Assembly: GCF_003054965.1 (NCBI RefSeq)
Contig: NZ_MIES01000026.1
Span: 496,001-560,000 of the forward strand
Reading direction: 5' to 3'
Length of the DNA stretch: 64,000 nt
Source of the DNA: Saccharospirillum sp. MSK14-1
GTDB lineage: Bacteria > Pseudomonadota > Gammaproteobacteria > Pseudomonadales > Natronospirillaceae
The position numbers and the translations under genes are program-made. Below are positions 35,733 to 44,920 of this stretch, piece by piece; position 1 is the first letter of the stretch; every line of letters starts with the position of its first letter. The notes beneath the pieces were generated by a model. It searched no databases. It was not told the DNA's origin and was given only the letters and a program-made list of their open reading frames with translations.

Positions 35733-36224
35733 ATGTTGAGTGTTTTAACTTCGCTTAGGCGCTGGCTGATGCGCATCAATGCCTTTGGCGCAGGCTTGAT
35801 GATGCTGCTGGTGTTCGGCATCGTTTTCGCCAATGCGGCCTGGCGCTATGGCGCAGGCAAATCCATTGTCTGGGGTGAAGACATTGCTGTCTTTGCGATG
35901 ATTTTCGGCATCATGTTCGGCATGGCACTGGCGTATCTTGAAGACGGCCATGTGCGCTTTCACTTTGCCAGCTCACTGGTGCCAAAACGGTGGCGCCTTG
36001 GCCATCGTGTATTAATCGATATTCTGGTTTTGCTGGTGGCCATTGGCCTGACCTGGTCGGCGTTTGAGTTTATCGCCAGCCGTGGCGGTCGCATGTCGCC
36101 AAGCACCGGTATTCCCATGGGTGTGTTTCAGTCGGCCGTCTTGATTGGCGGTGTATTGTTATCGTTGTCAGCGCTGACTATGGGACTGTGGCGCTTCGTT
36201 GAAACGGAGGCCGCGTCACAATGA
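35733..36224 (+). CDS. TRAP transporter small permease (DctQ family), second system
   Basis: A 163-residue protein with four membrane segments: INAFGAGLMMLLVFGIVFANAAWRY, VWGEDIAVFAMIFGIMFGMALAYLEDGHVRF (the DctQ signature with E and H), VLIDILVLLVAIGLTW and FQSAVLIGGVLLSL. It overlaps the large permease start by four bases (ATGA). It is the small membrane subunit of the second TRAP system and is not close in sequence to the DctQ at 26931. Confidence 0.88.
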   Translation: MLSVLTSLRRWLMRINAFGAGLMMLLVFGIVFANAAWRYGAGKSIVWGEDIAVFAMIFGIMFGMALAYLEDGHVRFHFASSLVPKRWRLGHRVLIDILVLLVAIGLTWSAFEFIASRGGRMSPSTGIPMGVFQSAVLIGGVLLSLSALTMGLWRFVETEAASQ

Positions 36225-37489
36225 CTTACGCTATTTTATTGCTCACCTTGCTGCTGGGTGTGCCCTTTGCATTCGCCATTCTGGCAGCACTGCTGTATTT
36301 GATGCTGACCGGAGATTTTCCGTACCACATTCGCATCGTCGCTCAGCAAACTTTCTCCGGTTTGAATTCGTTTCCGTTGTTGGCCGTGCCGCTGTTTATT
36401 CTGGCGGGCGAGCTGATGAACGAAGCGGGAATTACCCGGCGCATTATTAACCTCGCCAATGCCTTGGTCGGGCGCATGAAAGCCGGCCTTGCACAGGTGA
36501 ATATCTGGGCGTCGGTGATCTTTGCGGGTCTGTCCGGTTCGGCCATTGCCGACACCTCGACGCTGGGGCGTGTGTTTATTCCGTCGATGGAAAAAGAAGG
36601 CTACCCACGGGCGTTTGCAGCGGCACTCACGGCGGCGTCGTCGGTGATCGGGCCAATCATTCCGCCCAGTATTCCGATCATTATTTATGCTCTGACGGTT
36701 ACCGGTGTTTCGGTGCCGGGCCTGTTTATGGCGGGTATCGTGCCGGGCTTGTTACTGGCCTTGGCGCTGTCGATTTATGTCTGGTTGTTTGCCGGTAGAA
36801 TCGGTGCCAGCAAAACCTTGCAAACCGGTTCGCGTCGCAAGGCGGTATTGTCAGGACTGGTGCCATTGTTTATGCCGATCTTTGTGGTTGGTTCCATTCT
36901 CGGCGGACTGGTGACACCGACAGAAGCCGCGTCGTTTGCGGTGGTGTATGCACTCATCGTTGGCGTGGTGTTCTACCGCTCTATCACCATAGGCAGCTTG
37001 CCGCGTATTTTCTCGCGCGCCATGCGTGACAGTGCCGTCATCATGATCATCATGGGCGCGGTTTCCGCGGCGAACTGGGTGCTGACATTCAATCGTGTGC
37101 CCAACATGATCACTGAGTGGGCATTGGCGACGGTCGATGCACAGTGGACCTTCCTGCTGGCGGTGATGTTGCTGTTGCTGGTCGTGGGTTTATTCCTCGA
37201 AGGCATTGCCGCCATTTTGGTACTGGTGCCGATTCTGCATCCGATTGCAGTGGGGCTGGGTATTGATCCGCTGCACTTTGCCATCGTCGTCGTCTTTAAC
37301 CTGATGATCGGTTTGATTACCCCGCCTCTGGGGCTGTGTTTGTTTGTCTCCGATGCCATTGCGCGAACTGGGTTGGCTGCGATTATTCGCCATTTAATGC
37401 CGATGTTGCTGGTGGAAATTCTGGTGTTGCTGGTCATTGTCTTTGTGCCTGATCTGGTGACCTTCCTGCCTCGTCTGGCTGGCTATTGA
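36221..37489 (+). CDS. TRAP transporter large permease (DctM family), second system
   Basis: A 422-residue membrane protein with about 12 segments: FSGLNSFPLLAVPLFILAGELMNEAG, FAGLSGSAIADTSTLGRVFIPSMEKEGYP and IGPIIPPSIPIIIYALT are the standard DctM motifs. The final part contains NLMIGLITPPLGLCLFVSDAIA. It forms the secondary transport channel with DctQ. It lies upstream of the GntR gene and quiC, pointing to uptake of a hydroaromatic acid. Confidence 0.93.
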   Translation: MTYAILLLTLLLGVPFAFAILAALLYLMLTGDFPYHIRIVAQQTFSGLNSFPLLAVPLFILAGELMNEAGITRRIINLANALVGRMKAGLAQVNIWASVIFAGLSGSAIADTSTLGRVFIPSMEKEGYPRAFAAALTAASSVIGPIIPPSIPIIIYALTVTGVSVPGLFMAGIVPGLLLALALSIYVWLFAGRIGASKTLQTGSRRKAVLSGLVPLFMPIFVVGSILGGLVTPTEAASFAVVYALIVGVVFYRSITIGSLPRIFSRAMRDSAVIMIIMGAVSAANWVLTFNRVPNMITEWALATVDAQWTFLLAVMLLLLVVGLFLEGIAAILVLVPILHPIAVGLGIDPLHFAIVVVFNLMIGLITPPLGLCLFVSDAIARTGLAAIIRHLMPMLLVEILVLLVIVFVPDLVTFLPRLAGY

Positions 37490-37521
37490 TGCCTTTTATT
37501 TTGGATTGGAGCTGACATGAA

Positions 37522-38193
37522 ATGAGCGATTTTCCCGTGACCACTGAAGAAGAATTGCCGCTCTACGAGCAGATGCGTAATGCGCTGATTTATGGCAGTT
37601 ATGAACCTGGCCAGAAACTGAAAATCGATGTCTTAAAACGTGATTTTTCCGCGGGTCAGAATGCCATTCGCGAAGCCTTGGTGCGTCTGAGTGTTGAAGG
37701 TTTGGTGGTGGCGGAAGACCAAAAAGGCTTTCGTGTCGCCCCCGCGGGTTTGAACGAACTGAAAGACCTGGCTTACATGCGCAATCTGTTGGAGAGCGAA
37801 GCGGTGGGTCATTCCATCGATGTTGGTGACTTGGAATGGGAAGGCCGGGTTGCCGCGGCCATGCGCAAGTTGCATCGCACCGAAGAAGCGTTATTGAACA
37901 ACGAAACCAGCGTCGAATTATGGACGCGTTATGATCAGGAATTTCATCTGGCGTTGATGAGCGCCTGCGGTTCAAAACTGATGATCCGTACCTATCAGGA
38001 TTTGTTTTTAAAATACCGTCAGTACGTGGTGCGCGAACTGAAAACCCAGGGCTTTCGCGGCCGTGAAATCATTGCAGAACATCTGGCGATTGGTGAAGCG
38101 GCTCTGGCGCGCGACAAACAACGGTGCCTGGCACTGCTGCGCGATCACGCCAATACCTATCTCAACCGCCAGTTAAAACAGGAGCGGCACTGA
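37522..38193 (+). CDS. GntR-family regulator (FCD type)
   Basis: A 223-residue regulator with an N-terminal winged HTH (YEQMRNALIYGSYEPGQKLKIDVLKRDFSAGQNAIREALVRLSVEGLVV) and an all-helical FCD ligand domain (about residues 85-215; metal-site residues probably in DQEFHLALM and the late His of EHLAIGEAAL). It is co-transcribed with the TRAP and quiC genes, with a two-base gap to quiC, and probably represses them until quinate, shikimate or a product binds. The ATG at 37522 is used because an upstream ATG runs into a stop two codons later. Confidence 0.87.
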   Translation: MSDFPVTTEEELPLYEQMRNALIYGSYEPGQKLKIDVLKRDFSAGQNAIREALVRLSVEGLVVAEDQKGFRVAPAGLNELKDLAYMRNLLESEAVGHSIDVGDLEWEGRVAAAMRKLHRTEEALLNNETSVELWTRYDQEFHLALMSACGSKLMIRTYQDLFLKYRQYVVRELKTQGFRGREIIAEHLAIGEAALARDKQRCLALLRDHANTYLNRQLKQERH

Positions 38194-38194
38194 G

Positions 38195-40045
38195 ATGTTT
38201 CCTTCCATCGCCACGGTTTGCCTCAGCGGTGCGTTGCCGGAAAAACTGGATGCGATTGCGCGCGCTGGTTTTGAAGGGGTTGAGCTGTTCGAGAATGACT
38301 TAACCGCCTTCGACGGCAGCGCTCGTGAAGTGGGTGAACTGATTCGTGAACGCGGTTTGAAATTAGTGACCTTGCAGCCGTTTCGAGATTTCGAAGGCCT
38401 GGAAGGGGACGATCGCCGGCGCGCCTTTGATCGCGCTGAGCGCAAGTTTGATCTGATGGAAGAACTGGGCACGGACTTATTGATGGCCTGCAGTTCAGTG
38501 CATCCGCGTGCCCTGCCGGGCATTGCGCGTGCGGCGGACGACTTCCATGAACTGGGTGAACGCGCCGCCAAACGAGGCTTGCGCGTCGCCTTTGAAGCGC
38601 TGGCCTGGGGTCGGCACATTCATGATTATCGCGACAGTTGGGAAGTGGTGCGTCGAGCGGACCATTCGGCGGTCGGTCTGGTACTGGATACGTTCCATAT
38701 TTTCTCGCGCGGTACCGAACTGGGTACTTTGGCGGGCATTCCCGGTGACCGGATATTTCTGGTGCAGACTGCCGATGCGCCACGCCTCTCGATGGATCAT
38801 CTGTCCTGGAGTCGTCATTACCGCTGCTTCCCGGGTCAGGGCGAATTGCAGATGCGCGACTTTATGACTGCGCTGGCGGAAACCCGTTACGACGGTCCAC
38901 TGTCGCACGAAATTTTTAACGATGTATTTCGCACCGGTCGCAGTCGCCAAACCGCTCGCGATGGTCTGCACTCCTATAAATTATTGAAGACCATGACCGG
39001 TACGACCGACGTGCCGGCGGAACAACCAATTGAAGCGGTGGAGTTCATCGAGATTGTCACGACGGACGATAAGATCGACGGACTGCGTGATACCTGTCGC
39101 GCCCTGGGCCTGGCACCTCTGGGCCAGCATCCGACCAAAACTGCCGAACGCTGGGGTGTCGAAGGTGTCAATCTGGTGCTTAATACCGAGCGCGATTTTG
39201 CCGAGCGTTTCCACGGCGGTCGTCAGACCGCGGCCGGTGCTTTTGGTCTGCGCGTGGGCAACAGCTACAACACCATTCAGCGTGCCCGTGAGTTGGGTTA
39301 CCCATTGATTGAAGCGGCTGACGACAGCACCAGTCATGGCATGACCGCGCTCGACAGCACGGAAGGTTCGCTCGCCTATTTACTCGATGCGCCTCTGGCC
39401 AGCCGAGTTTGGGACACCGAATTCAGTGTGGATCGTGCCGCTCCGCAAGCCGGTTTGCTTAAGGCTGTCGATCACCTCAGTCTGTCGTTGTCCTATCACG
39501 ATTACCTGTCGTTGCTGCTGCAATATCGTGGGTTGTTCCAGTTGGAAACCACGGCCTCTTTTGACGTCGCCGATCCGCGTGGCTTGATTCAAAGTCAGGT
39601 CTTACACAGCGCCGGTGGTGACTTCCGTCTGGCTCTGAACGCCAGTGCGTCGCCCGACACTACGAGCAATAAATTTGTGCGCCGTCACGGCGGTTCGGGT
39701 GTGCAACACATCGCCTTGGCCAGCAGTGACATCATCGCCAGTGCCGAACGGTTGCAAGCGGCGAACGTTCCGGTGCTGGAGATCCCCGATAATTACTATC
39801 GTGATCTACAGGCTCGCTTCGACCTGGACGATGCCAGTCTGGCTGATCTGCAACGGCTGAACATCCTGTATGACGAAGACGACGCCGGTCGTTTCTGGCA
39901 GCTCTATACCCAGCCGATTCACGACACCTTCTTTTTTGAAATCGTCCAGCGCGATGGTTACCAAGGCCTTGGCGCTCCCAACGCCTTTGTCCGGGTGGCC
40001 GCGCAACGCCGCGCCGAACGCGCGACCATGACTGAGGAACTGTAA
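38195..40045 (+). CDS. quiC: 3-dehydroshikimate dehydratase, fused to an HPPD-like domain
   Basis: A 616-residue two-domain enzyme that dehydrates 3-dehydroshikimate to protocatechuate. The N-terminal TIM barrel (about residues 1-270, xylose-isomerase-like) has metal ligands E134 (AFEALAWG), D165 (VLDTFHIF), Q191 (LVQTAD) and E239 (SHEIFND). The C-terminal domain (about 285-605) resembles 4-hydroxyphenylpyruvate dioxygenase and keeps a 2-His-1-carboxylate set: H in VDHLSLS, H in VQHIALA, E in FFFEIVQR. This fused form is known from pseudomonads (QuiC1). It feeds LigAB in this window. Two bases separate it from the dehydrogenase gene downstream. Confidence 0.93.
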   Translation: MFPSIATVCLSGALPEKLDAIARAGFEGVELFENDLTAFDGSAREVGELIRERGLKLVTLQPFRDFEGLEGDDRRRAFDRAERKFDLMEELGTDLLMACSSVHPRALPGIARAADDFHELGERAAKRGLRVAFEALAWGRHIHDYRDSWEVVRRADHSAVGLVLDTFHIFSRGTELGTLAGIPGDRIFLVQTADAPRLSMDHLSWSRHYRCFPGQGELQMRDFMTALAETRYDGPLSHEIFNDVFRTGRSRQTARDGLHSYKLLKTMTGTTDVPAEQPIEAVEFIEIVTTDDKIDGLRDTCRALGLAPLGQHPTKTAERWGVEGVNLVLNTERDFAERFHGGRQTAAGAFGLRVGNSYNTIQRARELGYPLIEAADDSTSHGMTALDSTEGSLAYLLDAPLASRVWDTEFSVDRAAPQAGLLKAVDHLSLSLSYHDYLSLLLQYRGLFQLETTASFDVADPRGLIQSQVLHSAGGDFRLALNASASPDTTSNKFVRRHGGSGVQHIALASSDIIASAERLQAANVPVLEIPDNYYRDLQARFDLDDASLADLQRLNILYDEDDAGRFWQLYTQPIHDTFFFEIVQRDGYQGLGAPNAFVRVAAQRRAERATMTEEL

Positions 40046-40047
40046 GC

Positions 40048-40920
40048 ATGTTGAAGTTGGGATTGATTGGAGAAGGCATTGGCCAATCCAAGTCCCCAGA
40101 TTTACACCAGCGACTGGGTCGGTTGGTGGGTATCGATACGGACTATCAATTGATCGACTCGCTCAATGAAGCGGATTTCGAGTTTGTCTCGACGGTGGCG
40201 CGTGTGCGTCAGGCGGGTTTTCGAGGGGTCAACGTGACCTTCCCGTTTAAAGAGGCGGCGCTGAAACTGGCCGATCATGCGGGCGAAGGTGCGCGTCGAG
40301 TTGGTTCGGCGAATACGCTGTTGTTTGAAGAGTCTGGTATTCGCGCTGAGAACACCGACTACACCGGTTTTGTCAGTGCTTACCAATACAGCTTGGGTGA
40401 ACGCCCGGTGGGAAAGGTGCTGCTCGTGGGTGCCGGTGGCGTAGGCCGTGCTGTGGCCTGCGGATTGGGTGAGTTGGGTGTCGAAGAGTTATTAATCGCT
40501 GAGCGTGACAGCACGCGTGGCGAAGCGCTGGTAGCGCATCTGGTTGGCCTGGGCATAAAGGCCCGTTTCGTCAGCGCGGCCGATGGACAGGCCGCGCTGG
40601 CGCTTTGTTCCGGCTTGGTGAATTGCACGCCAGTAGGACATCGTAACCATCCGGGGTGTCCGGTGGACCCGAGCCCATTGACGGCGAATCACTGGGTGTT
40701 TGATGCGGTGTATATTCCCGCCCACACCGAACTATTAAAGGCGGCCGAGGCTGCGGGGTCAGCCGTGCTCAGCGGTGTGGATTTGTTCGCCTTTCAAGGC
40801 ATTGACGCTTACCGCTTCTTCAGCGAAGGCGTGGTCGACCCGGCACAGCTCAATAACGCGGCACGCGGCATCCGCGATCATTATTATCAGCAATTAGTGC
40901 TGAGCAAGGATCACTCGTAA
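40048..40920 (+). CDS. Quinate/shikimate dehydrogenase (AroE-like)
   Basis: A 290-residue shikimate-dehydrogenase-fold protein. The substrate domain starts GLIGEGIGQSKSPDLHQ; the catalytic Lys is in VNVTFPFKE and the Asp in NTDYTGF. The nucleotide domain has GAGGVGRA, then EERDS-type acidic residues (LLIAERDS) that favour NAD(H) over NADP(H). Coupled to quiC, it probably oxidises quinate and/or shikimate for catabolism rather than serving the biosynthetic AroE step. The SKSP motif differs from the usual SLSP, which may reflect its substrate preference. The stop overlaps the convergent lipoprotein gene by ten bases. Confidence 0.88.
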   Translation: MLKLGLIGEGIGQSKSPDLHQRLGRLVGIDTDYQLIDSLNEADFEFVSTVARVRQAGFRGVNVTFPFKEAALKLADHAGEGARRVGSANTLLFEESGIRAENTDYTGFVSAYQYSLGERPVGKVLLVGAGGVGRAVACGLGELGVEELLIAERDSTRGEALVAHLVGLGIKARFVSAADGQAALALCSGLVNCTPVGHRNHPGCPVDPSPLTANHWVFDAVYIPAHTELLKAAEAAGSAVLSGVDLFAFQGIDAYRFFSEGVVDPAQLNNAARGIRDHYYQQLVLSKDHS

Positions 40921-41594
40921 GGTCGAATCTTGGCCGATTCAAACCGGTATCCGGCGGTGCCGATGTCGGTCTCGGTCTGGGCGATGGTCAGAGTGCCTTC
41001 GGCCCAGTAAGGTTCGAACAGATTGTCGAAGGGAATCGCTTCGTCCAGAACCACATGCACGATCTGGTTAGATGGCGGTGGCGGGGTGTGAATGCAGGCG
41101 CCGTAGTAAGGCACCAGGAAAAATTCGCGCACCGCGTCACCGGCGTTTTCTAACGGCACCAGGAAGCCCGGCAGTCGACTGTCTTGACCATCGAGACTGG
41201 TGACCAGGGGGACGCGTGACATGGCGTCTTGCAGGTCAGAGAACAGCCGTTGCGCTTCCGGATCGTCGTCTTCCAGAGATTGAATATCGTAGCTGTCCAG
41301 GTCGATCTGATCGCGGATGCTTTGGAAGTCGAAATCCGCCGGTAATAAGTCATCCCAACTGAGTTCGCGATACGCCAAGTCTTCCGGATTGGCGATGGGC
41401 TCGATGGTTTCGCGGGGTTCCAGATCGCGCTCTTCTGCCGATAGCTGAGAAGGTGTCGTACCCAATTCAGGTTCAACGGCGGGCTGATTGGCTTGAGCCT
41501 GAATCTCAGCGTCGACGTCGTTTGCCGACTGGCCGCAGGCGCTGAGCAGCACCGTTAAAAATGCCAAACTCATCAGGGAAGAACGGATCGACAT
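40911..41594 (-). CDS. DUF3299 lipoprotein
   Basis: A 227-residue predicted lipoprotein. The start at 41594 gives MSIRSSLMSLAFLTVLLSACGQS with the lipobox LSAC; the track-length TTG start three codons earlier is less likely. The DUF3299 domain is at the C-terminal end: VPLVTSLDGQ, GFLVPLENAG, EFFLVPYYGACIHTPPPPSNQIVHV, WAEGTLTI. These periplasmic proteins often accompany ABC export systems for membrane proteins and may bind metal or participate in assembly, but no function is firmly known. The linker to the domain is acidic. Confidence 0.82.
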   Translation of the reverse strand: MSIRSSLMSLAFLTVLLSACGQSANDVDAEIQAQANQPAVEPELGTTPSQLSAEERDLEPRETIEPIANPEDLAYRELSWDDLLPADFDFQSIRDQIDLDSYDIQSLEDDDPEAQRLFSDLQDAMSRVPLVTSLDGQDSRLPGFLVPLENAGDAVREFFLVPYYGACIHTPPPPSNQIVHVVLDEAIPFDNLFEPYWAEGTLTIAQTETDIGTAGYRFESAKIRPYE

Positions 41595-41724
41595 CGCACA
41601 CAACCTGTCTGTGAATATGGGCGATACAGTATAACATTGGCGCTTAGGCGCAAGTCATCACGCCGGCCAGTTGGAGGGTTTACCCGGCCTTGACTGTTTA
41701 AGACCGGGTCCGGCGCAAACCGGC

Positions 41725-42249
41725 TCAGTTGGCTCTGGGGTGATAACGCCAGCCTTGCAGGGAGGACTGGTTGGCCAATTGTAGGTCGAACAATACACGA
41801 CCGTCGGCATTGGTCAGCTCGGTGATCTCAACGACGCGAGTATAAAGACCTTTTTCCACTCGAATCATCTTAGGCAACGTCACTTCGCCCGCCGCAACGG
41901 TGAAGTGTCCATCGATCTCTTCCAGACGAATGCCACGCGCATCGCGACGAATGTCTTCGCGTTTCACAAAGCGGTATTCGCCATTGGGCAAGCGACCCAG
42001 AACAGCGTAAGTCTCTCCTTCCCGCACCACCATGCGCATGCGATCCACCTCGCCAGTGGCGACGTTCTCAACGCTGAAAATGTAGTTGTATTCGAGTTCG
42101 GCATCGCCTTTAACAACGATGTCGGTACCGAATACCACCAGACCTTCCTGCTCGCCTTCATAAGGCGAGACCGTTGGGCTGATACTGCAGCCGGTGAGAA
42201 ATAACACCGATACGGCAGCCATCAGGCTGAGTGATTTCAAAGCAGACAT
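41725..42249 (-). CDS. Hypothetical lipoprotein
   Basis: A 174-residue predicted lipoprotein: MSALKSLSLMAAVSVLFLTGCSISP with lipobox LTGC; the start at 42249 has a GGAAG site. The mature part is predicted to be mostly strands (GLVVFGTDIVVKG, YNYIFSVENVATGE, TRVVEITELTNADGRVLFDLQL) and resembles the small beta-sandwich periplasmic proteins of no known function. The C-terminus ends WRYHPRAN. It is a stand-alone gene; the short hairpin ACCCGG/CCGGGT at 41682-41709 follows it. Confidence 0.7.
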   Translation of the reverse strand: MSALKSLSLMAAVSVLFLTGCSISPTVSPYEGEQEGLVVFGTDIVVKGDAELEYNYIFSVENVATGEVDRMRMVVREGETYAVLGRLPNGEYRFVKREDIRRDARGIRLEEIDGHFTVAAGEVTLPKMIRVEKGLYTRVVEITELTNADGRVLFDLQLANQSSLQGWRYHPRAN

Positions 42250-42323
42250 AGGGCACTTCCGACAATGGATTAAACGGTGCCGCAGCATAACTCAGGCGCT
42301 GGCTGCTGTGCACCTTCCATCAG

Positions 42324-42773
42324 TCACGATTGCGAAGGGGGTGGCAGGGTCACGACATCGAACCAGTAGGTGTCCATGGTACAAATCAATTCGCGCAGGC
42401 TGTCAAAACGCAAGGGGTATCGTAAAACACTGTTGGCGCCGAACTGGTAAAGCATGCGGGTTAAGGCCGGGTTGTCTCCATCAATCAGAACCACCAGTGG
42501 AATGCTGCGCCAGCGCGGCAAGAGACGAATTTCTTCGACAGCACTGCGCGCCCGTTCTGAATCACCTAAATAGGCAATCAAACACAGGTCGATGCGTGCC
42601 ATAGGCTCTGCGGTAACGCCCGGTCCCAGGGCTGCTTCCTGATATTGGTCGATGCTACTGTAGCTGTGGAGATGATGGCTGAGTTGATAGCCGGTTAGCG
42701 CCTGCTCAATGTGCTCCGCTAGCGCTGCGTCATCCGTCAGCAGCAGGAGATGGTGATTGCGATAAGCAGGCAT
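42324..42773 (-). CDS. Degenerate response-regulator receiver domain
   Basis: A 149-residue protein with the receiver fold pattern: LLLLTDDAALAEHIEQAL carries the acidic pair, but the phospho-acceptor strand reads DLCLIAYLG with Ala where Asp is expected, the Thr/Ser position is Ile in LVVLID, and the Lys is replaced (SVLRYPL). It is therefore unlikely to be phosphorylated in the usual way. It follows the receiver-GGDEF-EAL gene with a 6-base gap and has an AAGGTGAG site inside that gene's end. It may be a docking or phospho-independent partner of that operon. Confidence 0.72.
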   Translation of the reverse strand: MPAYRNHHLLLLTDDAALAEHIEQALTGYQLSHHLHSYSSIDQYQEAALGPGVTAEPMARIDLCLIAYLGDSERARSAVEEIRLLPRWRSIPLVVLIDGDNPALTRMLYQFGANSVLRYPLRFDSLRELICTMDTYWFDVVTLPPPSQS

Positions 42774-42779
42774 GGGCGC

Positions 42780-44486
42780 TCACCTTGCAGGTGCCGGTAG
42801 CCGGGGCTCAAGCTCTGCCAATGGCATCGGGCGATAGTAGTGGTAGCCTTGAAAATACCGGCATCCTTGCTGGCAAAGTAAGTCAACTTGTTGCTGTGTT
42901 TCAACCCCTTCGGCGACCACTTCCAACTGTAAGCCTTGCGCCAGTGACAAAATCGATTGGGTGATGGCGGGTTCGGATAATCCAGTGCCATCTTTTCCAC
43001 TGACGAAACTGCGATCGATTTTAATGCGGTCCAACGGCAAGTCGCGCAGATAGCGCATCGACGAATAACCGGTACCAAAATCATCGATGGCAATGCGAAT
43101 GCCGGCATCTTTCAAGTGCTGCATCATTTGACTGTACACCGAGCCGCTGTCGATAAAGACCTCTTCGGTCAGCTCGATCTCCAGAGTGCCATCGACGAGC
43201 CCATGCTGTTTAACGCAGTCAATCAGATGGTCGGCAAAGCCGTTAAATTTCAGTTGGCGCGGTGAGACGTTGATGGACAGGGGCAGATGAATACCCGCTT
43301 TCTGCCACCTACCGAGCAAGGCGCAGGCGGTTTCGATGACCCATTGGCCGATGGGAACGATCAGCCCACTGCGCACGGCAACGGGAATAAATTCATCCGG
43401 AGCGATCAGTTGGCCGTCTGGTCGATGCCAGCGAATTAACGCTTCCAGGCCGGCAATCTGTTGGGTTTGAATATCAATTTGAGGCTGAAAATACAGCTCA
43501 AACTCATTGTCTACCAGAGACTCGCGTAGCGCTTTTTCCAGTTCCAGGCCGCGCATCAGCCGTTGCTGAAGATTCTCAGTGAAAAAGTGATAGCGACCCG
43601 GGCCGAGTGCTTTGGATTCATACAGAGCCATGTCGGCTTTTTGCATCAGCTCGATCGGCAACTCGCCATTTTCCGGATACAGCGCCACCCCAATGCTGAC
43701 CGATACATCTAAAGTGGTGTTGCTGATGGGGGCGGGGCGACACACTTCGGCGCAAATTTTTTCAACAATTTGCGTTAGGTCATCCGGTGAATTGATGCCA
43801 TCCAGTAACACCGTGAATTCATCGCCACCGATGCGCGCAACAAAATCACTTTTGCGTACGGATCGTTTAAGGCGGTCGCCCACCAGTGTTAACAGTAAGT
43901 CGCCAATGTGATGCCCCAGGCTGTCGTTTACGTCCTTAAAGCGATCGAGGTCCATAAACAAAACGGCTAGCTGAGCGTTGCTGCGTGATGCCCGAGCGAT
44001 GGCCAGCTCCATGTGTTCCTCAAACAGCACGCGATTGCCCAAACCAGTTAGGTGATCACGTCGTACCAACTCAGCGATTTCTCGCTCAGACGATTTTCGT
44101 TCAATGGCATGGCGAATGGTGCGATCAAGAAACGGGGTGCTTAAATCGTCTTTAGGAATAAAATCGGCCGCGCCTTCTTTCATCAACATGTCATCAAGCT
44201 CGGCGGAGTTTGTACCCGTCATCACCACGATGGGTTTGGTGCATCGAATTTCCCGCGCCTGACGCAAAATATCTAAGCCCGAATATTCGCCGAGAAAATA
44301 GTCGAGCAAAATAATATCGTAGTCGTCATCGATCAGCGCTTGAGTGGCTTGGGCTAAGTTGGTCAGGTGTCGAATATCATAGTGGGCTCGCTCACTGGCA
44401 CGCAGCGCTGTTTTAATCAGCAGAAAATCCTGATTATCGTCTTCAACAATGATCGCGCGTATGCGTTTCGTTTGTGCTCCGCTCAT
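42780..44486 (-). CDS. Response regulator with GGDEF and EAL domains
   Basis: A 568-residue protein: receiver (about residues 8-130; phospho-acceptor D62 in ILLDYFLG, T in VMTG, K in IPKDD), GGDEF (about 140-300) and EAL (about 310-560). GGDEF is intact and preceded by an RxxD I-site (RKSD). EAL is intact (GLEALIRWH) with NVSPRQ, ELTEE, DDFGTGYSSM, KIDRSF, AEGVE and QGYHYYRP. It can in principle make and degrade c-di-GMP, switched by phosphorylation from the kinase encoded two genes upstream. Its start overlaps the preceding gene (ATGA). Confidence 0.92.
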   Translation of the reverse strand: MSGAQTKRIRAIIVEDDNQDFLLIKTALRASERAHYDIRHLTNLAQATQALIDDDYDIILLDYFLGEYSGLDILRQAREIRCTKPIVVMTGTNSAELDDMLMKEGAADFIPKDDLSTPFLDRTIRHAIERKSSEREIAELVRRDHLTGLGNRVLFEEHMELAIARASRSNAQLAVLFMDLDRFKDVNDSLGHHIGDLLLTLVGDRLKRSVRKSDFVARIGGDEFTVLLDGINSPDDLTQIVEKICAEVCRPAPISNTTLDVSVSIGVALYPENGELPIELMQKADMALYESKALGPGRYHFFTENLQQRLMRGLELEKALRESLVDNEFELYFQPQIDIQTQQIAGLEALIRWHRPDGQLIAPDEFIPVAVRSGLIVPIGQWVIETACALLGRWQKAGIHLPLSINVSPRQLKFNGFADHLIDCVKQHGLVDGTLEIELTEEVFIDSGSVYSQMMQHLKDAGIRIAIDDFGTGYSSMRYLRDLPLDRIKIDRSFVSGKDGTGLSEPAITQSILSLAQGLQLEVVAEGVETQQQVDLLCQQGCRYFQGYHYYRPMPLAELEPRLPAPAR

Positions 44487-44920
44487 GCCTGACTCCTGTC
44501 ACCAAACCAGTACTGATAAACAGAGCTGAGTATGGTGTCTAAGGCTTTTGGGTCGTCGGGTTTGCTGATGTAGGAATTGGCGTTCAATTCATAGCAACGT
44601 CGAATATCGTCGGGTGCATCAGAGGTCGAAAAAACCAGAATTGGGAGATCGACCCAGTTGGGGTTTTCTTTTAATCGCTGTAAACATTTACGCCCATCCA
44701 GCCGCGGCATGTTCAAGTCTAAAAACACAATCAGTGGCGGTATCTCAGTCGGCAAAACACCTTCCGTGATGGTCTCGTTCAAATACTCAAAAAGCGCATC
44801 TCCGTCGTACAGGCTGATCACTTCCAGAGGAACCTCTGCACGGCGAATGGCTGTTTTGACGAGCAGAATGTCCTCAGGATCATCATCAACCATGAGCAGC
44901 TTGTGTTTAGTCTCTGTCAT
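44483..44920 (-). CDS. Single-domain response regulator (Rcp1-like)
   Basis: A 145-residue CheY-like protein: LLMVDDDPEDILLVKTAIRRA, phospho-acceptor D68 in IVFLDLNMPRLDGRKCL, T/S in FSTSD and K in ISKPDD. It belongs to the Rcp1 group that partners phytochrome-type kinases (long beta4-alpha4 loop, N-P-N-W region). Tandem ATG codons occur at 44923 and 44920, with GAGG six or nine bases upstream; the longer in-frame extension lies inside the kinase gene and is not credible. The gene overlaps the kinase stop and the next gene's start, so kinase, Rcp1-like protein and GGDEF-EAL regulator form one phosphorelay set. Confidence 0.88.
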   Translation of the reverse strand: MTETKHKLLMVDDDPEDILLVKTAIRRAEVPLEVISLYDGDALFEYLNETITEGVLPTEIPPLIVFLDLNMPRLDGRKCLQRLKENPNWVDLPILVFSTSDAPDDIRRCYELNANSYISKPDDPKALDTILSSVYQYWFGDRSQA

